Of a DNA stretch of 64,000 nucleotides, positions 37,598 to 45,045 are shown piece after piece. Under the pieces are notes generated by a model. The model was not told the origin of the DNA. It made no database searches and was given only the letters and a program-made list of their open reading frames with translations. The stretch's first letter is position 1, and each line of letters starts with the position of its first letter. Made by a program: the position numbers and the translations under genes. The DNA is from JBCCGG01 sp039029395 (GTDB lineage Bacteria; Pseudomonadota; Alphaproteobacteria; Kiloniellales; JAKSDN01): positions 1 through 64,000 of the forward strand of contig JBCCGG010000030.1 of the NCBI GenBank assembly GCA_039029395.1. The letters are read 5' to 3'.

Positions 37598-38512
37598 ATG
37601 ACCGCGCCCAAGCATTTCCTCGACCTGGACCAGCAAAGCGTCGAAAGCCTGCGGAGCATGCTCGAAACCGGTGCGGCCTGCAAAGCGGGCGCGGCCGGCG
37701 GGGAGCAGCCGCTGGCTGGCAAGGTCCTGGCGATGATCTTCGAGAAGCCTTCGACTCGTACCAGGGTTTCCTTCGAGGTCGGGATGCGCCAGCTCGGCGG
37801 CGAGGCAGTCGTGCTCGAGCCGAGCGGCACCCAGCTGGGCAGAGGCGAGACCGTGGCGGACACTGCGCGCGTGCTGTCGCGCTATGTCGACGCCATCATG
37901 ATCCGCACGACCAGCGAGCGGAAGCTGCTTGAGTTGGCCGAATACGCCAGTGTGCCGGTGATCAACGGCCTGACCGACCGCACCCATCCCTGCCAACTGA
38001 TGGCCGACGTCATGACCTTCGAGGAGCATCGCGGGCCGATCGCCGGCAAGGTGGTGGCCTGGTCGGGCGATGGCAACAACATGGCGACCTCCTGGATCCA
38101 TGCCGCGGTGCGCTTCGACTTCGAGCTGCGTCTTGCTTGCCCGGAAAGCCTGGTGCCACCCCAAGACGTGCTCGACTGGGCGGCCGCGGAGGGCCGTGGC
38201 AAGGTGGTCGTGACCGCCGATGCCGAGGTCGCGCTCTCCGGCGCCGACGCCGTGGTGACTGATACCTGGGTCTCCATGGGCCAGGAGACAGGAAGCCCGG
38301 ACCAGCGTCACAACCTCCTGGCCGCCTATCAGGTCGACGACCGCCTGATGGCTTGCGCCAAGCCAGAAGCGATTTTCATGCACTGCCTGCCAGCCCATCG
38401 CGGCAAGGAGGTCACCGCTTCGGTCATCGATGGCTCCCAGTCGGTCGTGTGGGACGAAGCGGAGAACCGCTTGCATGCTCAGAAGGGTATACTCCTGTGG
38501 TGCCTTACTTAA
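37598..38512 (+). CDS. argF: Ornithine carbamoyltransferase
   Basis: A 304-residue enzyme that makes citrulline from ornithine and carbamoyl phosphate. The carbamoyl-phosphate loop STRTR is at residues 52-56 in EKPSTRTRVSFEVGM, HPCQ follows, and the ornithine-side HCLPAHRG is near the C-terminus. ATG 37598 begins one base after the argD stop, so the two are tightly coupled. It completes an argD-argF unit. Confidence 0.95.
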   Translation: MTAPKHFLDLDQQSVESLRSMLETGAACKAGAAGGEQPLAGKVLAMIFEKPSTRTRVSFEVGMRQLGGEAVVLEPSGTQLGRGETVADTARVLSRYVDAIMIRTTSERKLLELAEYASVPVINGLTDRTHPCQLMADVMTFEEHRGPIAGKVVAWSGDGNNMATSWIHAAVRFDFELRLACPESLVPPQDVLDWAAAEGRGKVVVTADAEVALSGADAVVTDTWVSMGQETGSPDQRHNLLAAYQVDDRLMACAKPEAIFMHCLPAHRGKEVTASVIDGSQSVVWDEAENRLHAQKGILLWCLT

Positions 38513-38528
38513 GCGATCAGGGCGAGCA

Positions 38529-39449
38529 ATGTCTGAGCCACACGTAACCGACAGTGTCCTGCCCTTCGTACTGGAGCGCCCTGGCGTGCGCGGGCGTCTG
38601 GTGCGCATGGGTCCGGTGATCGAAAAGATTCTGACCCAGCACGATCACCAGGAACCGGTCGCCCAGCTGCTTGGGGAAATGCTGGTGATGACCTGCGCGC
38701 TGTCCAGCCTACTCAAGTACGACGGCGTGTTCACGGTGCAGACCAAGGGTGACGGGCCGGTCGGGATGTGCGTCTCCGACATGACGACCGACGGCGGCTT
38801 GCGCGGCTACATTCAGGCCGACGCCGAAGCCTTAGCCAAGCTTCTTGCCCAAGCACCAGATGGATGGCCCGGTGCGCGTGAACTATTCGGCGACGGTCAC
38901 ATCGCCTTTACCGTGGATCAAGGCCCGGACACCGAACGCTACCAGGGCATCGTCGAGCTGGCAGGCGAGCGTGTGGCGGAGTTTCTGCAGCACTACTTCC
39001 GCCAGTCCGAGCAGCTCAAAACCGGCGTGGTCTTGGCGGCCGGACGCCACGACGGCACCTGGCGGGGCGGCGCCCTGCTGCTTCAGGAAATGCCGGAAGA
39101 GGGTCCGCAGAACGACGAGCCTCTGGGCAACGACCAAGAGGACAGCTGGCGGCGCAGCCAGGTGCTGCTGTCGACGCTCAGCGACGCAGAGCTGCTCGAT
39201 CCGGCGGTCACCGACGAGGCCCTGCTTTACCGTTTGTTTCATGAGGAGCGCGTTCGGGTGTTCAAACCGCGGCCACTCTATCTAGGCTGCCGCTGCTCGC
39301 GAGGGCGCATCGAGGAGATCCTGCGCTCCCTACCCCGCGACGAGGTCATGGCCATGAAGCTCGATGGCGAAATCGTTATGACTTGTCAGTTCTGCAACAT
39401 TGACTTTCGCTTCGATGAGGCTTCGCTTGAGGCGATCTACGCGGCGTGA
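38529..39449 (+). CDS. hslO: Redox-regulated chaperone Hsp33
   Basis: A 306-residue holdase activated by oxidation. The C-terminal zinc switch is present as Cys254-x-Cys256 (LGCRCSRGR) and Cys286-x-x-Cys289 (MTCQFC). The N-terminal domain has TVQTKGDGPVGMCVSDMTTDG. It lies 16 bases after argF. The last 35 bases overlap the following lipoprotein frame. Confidence 0.95.
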   Translation: MSEPHVTDSVLPFVLERPGVRGRLVRMGPVIEKILTQHDHQEPVAQLLGEMLVMTCALSSLLKYDGVFTVQTKGDGPVGMCVSDMTTDGGLRGYIQADAEALAKLLAQAPDGWPGARELFGDGHIAFTVDQGPDTERYQGIVELAGERVAEFLQHYFRQSEQLKTGVVLAAGRHDGTWRGGALLLQEMPEEGPQNDEPLGNDQEDSWRRSQVLLSTLSDAELLDPAVTDEALLYRLFHEERVRVFKPRPLYLGCRCSRGRIEEILRSLPRDEVMAMKLDGEIVMTCQFCNIDFRFDEASLEAIYAA

Positions 39450-40041
39450 CCGGCCGTCACTGGCGGCGTGGGGTCTTTGGGCGATTATCTGTCTGGGCCT
39501 GACGGCCTGCCAGATCGATCCGCCCGAGACGAGCTTTCCGGAGCTGACGTTCGACCACTTGCCGCCGCTTCGCTTCGACGTGGCCAAGGTCGAGATCGAG
39601 CAGGCCTACCACCCCAGTGTCGAGCCGCCCCACGTGGAGTTGCGAATGCCCCTGCCCCCGGCCACCGCAGCGGCCCGCTGGGCGCGCGACCGGCTGGTGG
39701 CCGCGGGCAGCGCGGGTCGCTTGGTCTTCACGGTGCGCGAAGCGCCCGTGATCGAGCAGCCGCTGGAGAAGACCGGCGGTTTGCCAGGGCTCTGGACGGT
39801 CGAGCCGTCCGAGCGCTACGACGCCCGTCTGGTGCTGACCATGACCCTGTACAATGCCTACGGAGGCCAGGAGGCCAGCGCCACCGTGACTGCGACCCGC
39901 TCGGCCACGGTGCCGGAAGATGCCAGCCTGAACCAGCGCGAGGCAGTTTGGTTCGCCCTGGTCGAGAAGCTCATGCGCGACAGCGACGACGAGCTTGAGG
40001 AGACCTTGCGCCGGTACTTCGGAAGCCATCTCTTGAATTAG
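39415..40041 (+). CDS. Predicted lipoprotein of unknown function
   Basis: A 208-residue protein with an Arg-rich N-terminus, a hydrophobic helix and the lipobox GLTAC. The mature chain is a mixed domain with RFDVAKVEIEQAY and ARLVLTMTLYNAYGGQEASA. The start is uncertain: ATG 39415 or TTG 39427, both inside hslO, the latter with GAGG six bases upstream. The overlap suggests coupling to hslO. No family recognised. Confidence 0.7.
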   Translation: MRLRLRRSTRRDRPSLAAWGLWAIICLGLTACQIDPPETSFPELTFDHLPPLRFDVAKVEIEQAYHPSVEPPHVELRMPLPPATAAARWARDRLVAAGSAGRLVFTVREAPVIEQPLEKTGGLPGLWTVEPSERYDARLVLTMTLYNAYGGQEASATVTATRSATVPEDASLNQREAVWFALVEKLMRDSDDELEETLRRYFGSHLLN

Positions 40042-40056
40042 ATCAAGCCACGGCGG

Positions 40057-40476
40057 CTAGGTTTCTGACTCCACGAAGCCTCTCGCTGCAGTGTCGCGGT
40101 AGAAACCCGCCGTGTTCTGGAACACGTTCGGCTTGCGGTAGACAGCGAGAATGACGCAGCCCTCGTCCGAGTGAGTCTCGTGGAAGGACCCTGGACGGCG
40201 CCAAACGAACTCGCCGGCGCGGCAAATGCCGTCATGGTCGTAGAATGAGCCCTCGATGACGTAGGACTGCTCGATTTCCGGATGTTTGTGCATCGGCAGG
40301 GTCGCGCCTGGCTGCCATTTGATCAGGCAAGTCATCTCGCCTTTATTCTTGTCCTCGTAAAGCACCTTAATCTGGATGCCCTCGAACTGGCTTGGCGCCC
40401 AGGGGATTTGCTTTGGGTCGACATAGACCGAGCCGTCTTTGGTGGGTTCGACGCTAGGCTTTCTCTTGGCCGTCAT
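40057..40476 (-). CDS. Cupin-domain protein (ChrR-like)
   Basis: A 139-residue single-domain cupin. The first motif is in PGATLPMHKHPEIEQSYVIEG, with two His and one Glu as metal ligands, and the second motif is GSFHETHSDEGC. The N-terminal VYVDPKQIPWAPSQFEGI and Lys-rich KVLYEDKNKGEMTCLIKW resemble acetylacetone-cleaving and ChrR-type cupins. Enzyme or sensor role undecided. ATG 40476 has GGAG six bases upstream. Confidence 0.85.
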   Translation of the reverse strand: MTAKRKPSVEPTKDGSVYVDPKQIPWAPSQFEGIQIKVLYEDKNKGEMTCLIKWQPGATLPMHKHPEIEQSYVIEGSFYDHDGICRAGEFVWRRPGSFHETHSDEGCVILAVYRKPNVFQNTAGFYRDTAARGFVESET

Positions 40477-40818
40477 CACAGACTCCGCATCATGTTCTGT
40501 CTCACAATCATAGCAGACTTTCGACTCTAGAGCCCCAGATCCAATAGGCCGTGGTGGACGACATGTCGCCGTCCCACGCCGATCTTGCTGGATTTGGGGG
40601 ACTAACGCTCCACTAACGCTGGATAAACGCTAGCTCTGCCAAGCTCTCTCGGCACCACGCGCTAAGGACGCAGGCCAGACTGGCAAGTCACAGTGGCTGG
40701 GAGCGTGCGACGCCTTCGCGGAGTTGCCTTTGTCAAGGTGCCATCCCTTCAGTGCCCCCGGGCCTGACTGGGCGGGTCAAAGGCGCCTCAAGCATTCGGA
40801 CGGGCGGGTTTGACAGGA
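40477..40818. other. Non-coding stretch upstream of the peroxidase genes
   Basis: About 340 bases without a credible gene, between the minus-strand cupin gene and the plus-strand peroxidase genes. It contains three phased 11-bp repeats (annotated separately) and otherwise no dyad or promoter that I can defend. It should hold promoters for both sides. Confidence 0.5.
40601..40633 (+). repeat. Three 11-bp phased direct repeats, candidate SARP/BTAD binding site
   Basis: ACTAACGCTCC, ACTAACGCTGG and ATAAACGCTAG follow one another with exact 11-bp periodicity; the constant core is A-x-x-AACGCT. Direct repeats on one face of the helix spaced by 11 bp are the known binding mode of SARP-type regulators. 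A BTAD regulator gene lies in the same cluster at 45046-47151. The repeats end 186 bases before the first peroxidase start. The link to that regulator is inference. Confidence 0.5.
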
Positions 40819-42642
40819 ATGATCTTCTCTCTTGGGCACGGCGGGCGGATTCTTGGCTCCGGCCGTCCCGTTTCGCGATCGGCTTTCGAGATTGAAGGCG
40901 TGGCACGCGCGCGCGCGATCCTACCCCATCAGGTTGCCTACCACACCCAGAGATATGACCTGGTCGAGGGCCTTGACCCGGCGCCAGACGGCCTGCCCGG
41001 ACATCGGGGCAGCTTCCGCTACCTTTACTCGGATGTAGAGGACTTCCCGCTCATCGACGAGATCGACTTAAAGCTCGTCGCACTGGCTGAGGCCATGGTC
41101 GAGTCCGAAGGTCAGTCCGAGTCCATGGACTCAAGCGTGCCCGCGATCTTCACCTATTTCGGCCAGTTTATCGGCCATGACGTCACTGCGCATACCGACC
41201 GGGACTTCGAGACCTCGAAAATCGCCGATACGCCCTTGCACCGACTGCCGCGCGAGGTGGTTGAATCCAAGGTGCGCAATCTGCGCAGAGGAACGCTGGA
41301 TCTGAATAGCCTTTACGGTGACGGGCCGGGTCAGACCGAGAACGTTCGTCGCCTGGAGCGGGCGCTTCGCGAAGGCGCGCGCATGCGCCTGGGGGTGCCG
41401 CTTCCCGTGGGCTCACGGCCGCCCCTCCCGCGCGACAACGGTGCCGACCTGCCGCGCATCGGCGCGCTCATATCCGACGGGGCGATCGACCCCGATGACC
41501 TTCCCGAGGAGCTGCGCCCGGTCGGGCCCAACGCAGAACAGCGCAAGCGCTTGGCCTTGATCGGCGACGGACGAAACGATGAGAACCTGGTCGTCGCGCA
41601 GCTGCACGTCGCTTTCCTGCGGTTCCACAACGAGATCATCCGGGCGCTGAGCGATGGAAACGGCGCCGAGTGGGACCTTGAAGAGCTCTTCGCAGCGGCA
41701 AAGCGGCAGGTCCAGTGGACATACCAATGGCTGGTAATCAATGAGTTTTTACCGCAGGTCTGTGATCCGGCTGTACTCGCCTTCGTCCTCGAGCGTGAGG
41801 CGCCGATCTACCGCGTCTTTCTGGAACGCGGACAAGAATGCGGATCGCGCGGTGCGCTGCCGATCCCTCTGGAGTTTTCGAGCGCGGCCTACCGCTTTGG
41901 CCATTCGATGGTGCGTGCCAGTTACGATTTCAATCGCAATTTCGGACGCCCGGCAGATGATTTGGAGAGCGGTCACCGTGCCAAGCTCGATCAGCTGTTT
42001 ACCTTCACGGGGCGTGGGGACAATCCCATAGGAGGCTTTGGATTCACTGCCATCCCGGAGAACTGGCTGATCGAGTGGGACCGTTTCGTGAGGCCGAGTC
42101 CCGATCTCGATGGCCGCACGGCGCGCAAGATCAACAGCCAACTGGCCCGTGAACTGGACCAGATGGTGAATGAGGGCCTCAACCAGTCGGAGCCTCGGGA
42201 GATCTTCAAGCGTTTGGCATTGCGCAACCTGCGGCGCGGCTACAACCTCAATCTACCGTCTGCTCAGGCCCTGATCGCGCGCATGGCGGCCGACGGACAC
42301 ACCATTGAGCGTCCGCTTTCCGCTGATCAGTTGCGCAACGGTCGGTCCGGCGAGGCCCTTTTCGAGGGTGGGTTCCTCGACCAAACGCCGCTTTGGTTCT
42401 ACGTCCTGAAAGAGGCCGAAGAGCAGGCCGATGGAGAGCACCTGGGCGAGCTGGGAAGCCGCCTTGTCGCTGAGACTCTGGTCGGCCTGGTCGTCAACGA
42501 TCGCTCATCCTACTGGAACGAAACCAACAGCTGCGAGCGTTGGTCGCCGCACGATGCCGTCTGGCCCAATGACGAGCCGGTGACGAGTCTCGCCAAGCTG
42601 CTTGCAGCCGCTGGTGTACTGGCCCGGGAGACCGAGCCGTGA
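40819..42642 (+). CDS. Animal-type heme peroxidase family protein, copy 1
   Basis: A 607-residue protein of the peroxidase-cyclooxygenase superfamily. The distal site is YFGQFIGHDVTAHTD with distal His120 and its Gln partner. Catalytic Arg252 is in GDGRNDENLVVAQ, and proximal His362 is in SAAYRFGHSMVR. The Glu three residues after the Arg, which forms a heme ester in mammalian enzymes, is kept, but the Asp just before the distal His is Gly. There is no signal peptide, so it is probably cytosolic. It is followed by a second peroxidase and a precursor-like peptide, suggesting use as a tailoring oxidase. Start ATG 40819; a TTG nine bases earlier is possible. Confidence 0.88.
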   Translation: MIFSLGHGGRILGSGRPVSRSAFEIEGVARARAILPHQVAYHTQRYDLVEGLDPAPDGLPGHRGSFRYLYSDVEDFPLIDEIDLKLVALAEAMVESEGQSESMDSSVPAIFTYFGQFIGHDVTAHTDRDFETSKIADTPLHRLPREVVESKVRNLRRGTLDLNSLYGDGPGQTENVRRLERALREGARMRLGVPLPVGSRPPLPRDNGADLPRIGALISDGAIDPDDLPEELRPVGPNAEQRKRLALIGDGRNDENLVVAQLHVAFLRFHNEIIRALSDGNGAEWDLEELFAAAKRQVQWTYQWLVINEFLPQVCDPAVLAFVLEREAPIYRVFLERGQECGSRGALPIPLEFSSAAYRFGHSMVRASYDFNRNFGRPADDLESGHRAKLDQLFTFTGRGDNPIGGFGFTAIPENWLIEWDRFVRPSPDLDGRTARKINSQLARELDQMVNEGLNQSEPREIFKRLALRNLRRGYNLNLPSAQALIARMAADGHTIERPLSADQLRNGRSGEALFEGGFLDQTPLWFYVLKEAEEQADGEHLGELGSRLVAETLVGLVVNDRSSYWNETNSCERWSPHDAVWPNDEPVTSLAKLLAAAGVLARETEP

Positions 42643-42673
42643 TGCACGGATCCGCACCAAGCATCGCAACCGA

Positions 42674-42699
42674 TAGCGCCCCAGCGATTGGTGGCGCTA
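42674..42699 (+). other. Stem-loop between the two peroxidase genes
   Basis: TAGCGCC (42674-42680) pairs with GGCGCTA (42693-42699) around a 12-base loop in the 151-base gap between the two peroxidase genes. A GGGGG tract and not a U-run follows, so it is more likely an mRNA-processing or stability element than an intrinsic terminator. Confidence 0.35.
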
Positions 42700-42793
42700 G
42701 GGGGAGCCAAGCTTGACTTTAACCCACGAGCGGCACCGCGTGTTTGCACAACGAGGCAGCCGCAAAACAAGATCAACGAGGGGAAGGTGAAAA

Positions 42794-44599
42794 ATGTCTA
42801 GCTTCCATGGTGGATCTCAGAGGGGTCTGCTTCCCTCTCTGCTGGACTTCGAGGATCAGGTTTCCGACGACGGGACGCAAGCGGCCCTCGGAAAGGCCAA
42901 CGGCGCCGACAGAACCGTCGCAGACGAGAGATCTTACGTAGACTATCACCACTTCATCAGTCCCTGTGGTCGAGTGCACTTCAAAGGCGGCCTTGAGGAG
43001 CCGGATCAGAAATCGACGTTGGACATGTTGGATCGGCTCAATCGTTCGATCCTGGCCAACCACCTCAAGCCCCACGAGCGGGATCAGTGGGAAAACAAAG
43101 ATACTCCTGCCGGCTACACCTATCTTCTACAGTTCGCTGCGCACGACCTGGTTCACACTTCGGTCGCCAACATTCCCAGCGAGGGGGTCGACCGCAAGGT
43201 GCGGAATCTGCGCGGCGCGAAGTTGGAGCTGGAGACGATCTTTGGCGGTGGTCCGGCGGTCTGCCCCCATGCCTTTGAGGCGCCGGAAGAGCACGATTCG
43301 GTGCGTCGGCGCTTGCGCTTGGGTCAGCCACGGAATGTCCAAGGTGACAATCTGGTCGATCTGGACCGCGAACTGTTCCGCACCGGTAAGCGGATGCACG
43401 GCAAGAACAAGAAGAAGATCGGCATGACCGACGTGCTGATTGCCGACCCGCGCAATGACGACAACTCGATCATCGCTCAGCTGACCGCGCTGTTCCACGC
43501 CTTCTACAATGTGGTGCTCGCGCAAACCCGAAAGAACTGGAGCAACGTGTCGGGGACCAACGGCAAGTCGCCGCCGCTCGAGGATGCCGACGTCTACGCC
43601 CGTGCGGTTACCGCCTATGCCTATCGGACGATCTTGCGCAAGGATCTACTCAAGCGCTTGCTCGATCCGGAGGTCTATGAGGTCTATGACCGGGAGTACA
43701 AGGACGAGGGCGCAGCTCCAAAATTTCTCGACAACCCGGTAAACAGCGAATCCATTCCGCTGGAGTTTTCTCATGCGGCGATCCGAATTGGCCACGTTAT
43801 GGTCCGGCCTCGCTACAAGCTGAACCCCTACCGGGGCTCGAACCAGACCATTTCCAGGATCATCCGCACCAGCTCAAGAAGGTCCTTCAACCACGTTCCC
43901 CTGCGCCTGAACTATTTGGTGGATTGGGCGCATTTCTTCGAAGTGGATCCTCAAGTGACCGAATCCGCGGCCTTCAATTGGGCGGCCAAGTTCGGATTGC
44001 ATTCGGCGTTGGACTTGGGGAACGTGACAGACTTTCCGGTCCTACAGAAGAGCGGTGCCGGAGGTCTGTTGTTGCGTGACATGGTGCGCGGCCAAGCGGC
44101 CAAGCTGTGGTCTGTGGACGGGTTGTGCGACCTGATCCAAGGCCGCCTCGGATCGGGTGACCCCGGCATGCCAAACCTGCCGTCGCTGCCGGGCAAAGCC
44201 GGGCGCACCAAGAACATCTGCGCGGCGTTGAAATCGCTCTCGGACGTGGCGGAGCACGAGTTGGGATTGGACGAAAACCTCAGGATCAATGAGTCCGACA
44301 CCTCGCGGCTCAAGCAAGATCCACCACTTTTCCTCTATGTGCTTGTAGAGTCTCAGATGGGCCCGTCGAAGGGCACGCGCCTTGGTCCTTTGGGCTCGAT
44401 CATCATGGGCGAGGTCTTCTTCCGCGCGATGTCCCGCCATCCGGATGTCGTCGGCCCGCGAGTAGCCAGGTGGGAAAGAAAGGTCGCACAGGTTGCGGAA
44501 GGCGTTCTTCCTTTCGTGCCGACCTCAATGTCGGACCTGATCGACATCATAGAGACCTATGACCCGCCGGCGTTGACGGTGCTGGACCCGCTCGCCTAG
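42794..44599 (+). CDS. Animal-type heme peroxidase family protein, copy 2
   Basis: A 601-residue divergent relative of copy 1. Distal His117 is in YLLQFAAHDLVHTSV, Arg220 in ADPRNDDNSIIAQ and proximal His334 in SHAAIRIGHVMVRPRY. Both heme-ester positions are altered: Asp before the distal His is Ala, and the Glu after the Arg is Asp, so covalent heme attachment is unlikely or different. GAGGGGAAGG precedes the ATG. It sits 54 bases before the precursor-like gene. The pair may act as a heterodimer or on successive positions of one substrate. Confidence 0.87.
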   Translation: MSSFHGGSQRGLLPSLLDFEDQVSDDGTQAALGKANGADRTVADERSYVDYHHFISPCGRVHFKGGLEEPDQKSTLDMLDRLNRSILANHLKPHERDQWENKDTPAGYTYLLQFAAHDLVHTSVANIPSEGVDRKVRNLRGAKLELETIFGGGPAVCPHAFEAPEEHDSVRRRLRLGQPRNVQGDNLVDLDRELFRTGKRMHGKNKKKIGMTDVLIADPRNDDNSIIAQLTALFHAFYNVVLAQTRKNWSNVSGTNGKSPPLEDADVYARAVTAYAYRTILRKDLLKRLLDPEVYEVYDREYKDEGAAPKFLDNPVNSESIPLEFSHAAIRIGHVMVRPRYKLNPYRGSNQTISRIIRTSSRRSFNHVPLRLNYLVDWAHFFEVDPQVTESAAFNWAAKFGLHSALDLGNVTDFPVLQKSGAGGLLLRDMVRGQAAKLWSVDGLCDLIQGRLGSGDPGMPNLPSLPGKAGRTKNICAALKSLSDVAEHELGLDENLRINESDTSRLKQDPPLFLYVLVESQMGPSKGTRLGPLGSIIMGEVFFRAMSRHPDVVGPRVARWERKVAQVAEGVLPFVPTSMSDLIDIIETYDPPALTVLDPLA

Positions 44600-44653
44600 C
44601 GTTCCCGCAGGAGTGGGCAACAAGAAGCGAATGCAAGAATGGAGAGAGGTGAC

Positions 44654-45040
44654 ATGCCTGGACCGAAGATGACCATCCACAACTATCAGAAGATAGGCGA
44701 GCTGATCAAAACCTGGGCGAGCGACGAAAAGAAGCGCCCGGCAACTAAGGAAGACCTTTTGGCCATGGCCAACGACGACGGCTTGAATCTCGAGTTGGCG
44801 GACGAGGTAACGACCGTGGTCTACACCGACGTTCCCGAAGAACAGGCGAGCGAAATCCGTTTCGTCATTCCGGCGAACAACGCTCTAAGTGTCGGCGTTG
44901 AGGAGGACCTCTATCCGCTTCCGACGTTCTATGCCGAAAACGCCTTTCTCGATCCCGAGCAAAGGGTCATGGACGATGACGAGACCGAGGCCTTTCGGAC
45001 CATGCGCATTGGCGAGTACACCACATCGAAGTGCAAATGA
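44654..45040 (+). CDS. Candidate NHLP-type RiPP precursor peptide
   Basis: A 128-residue protein starting at ATG 44654 after GAGAGAGGTGAC. Residues 12-73 follow the nitrile-hydratase-leader (NHLP) pattern: an early helix with Trp21 (IGELIKTWASDEKKRP), Leu-Leu at 35-36 (KEDLLAMANDDGL), then a beta segment ending VVYTDVPEEQASEIRFVIP. Residues 74-128 would be the core: acidic, with Pro-Leu-Pro, and ending EYTTSKCK with the only Cys at 127. The nitrile hydratase CxxCSC metal site is absent. It lies after two peroxidases and convergent to YcaO. The family call rests on pattern recognition. Confidence 0.6.
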   Translation: MPGPKMTIHNYQKIGELIKTWASDEKKRPATKEDLLAMANDDGLNLELADEVTTVVYTDVPEEQASEIRFVIPANNALSVGVEEDLYPLPTFYAENAFLDPEQRVMDDDETEAFRTMRIGEYTTSKCK

Positions 45041-45045
45041 TGGAG

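Noticed and set aside
40601..40633. A CRISPR array or plasmid iterons
   Set aside because: There are only three 11-base units with no spacers, and no Cas or replication genes are in the window.
44654..45040. The small protein as a nitrile hydratase alpha subunit
   Set aside because: The metal-binding Cys motif CxxCSC is missing, the protein is too short, and there is no beta subunit gene.
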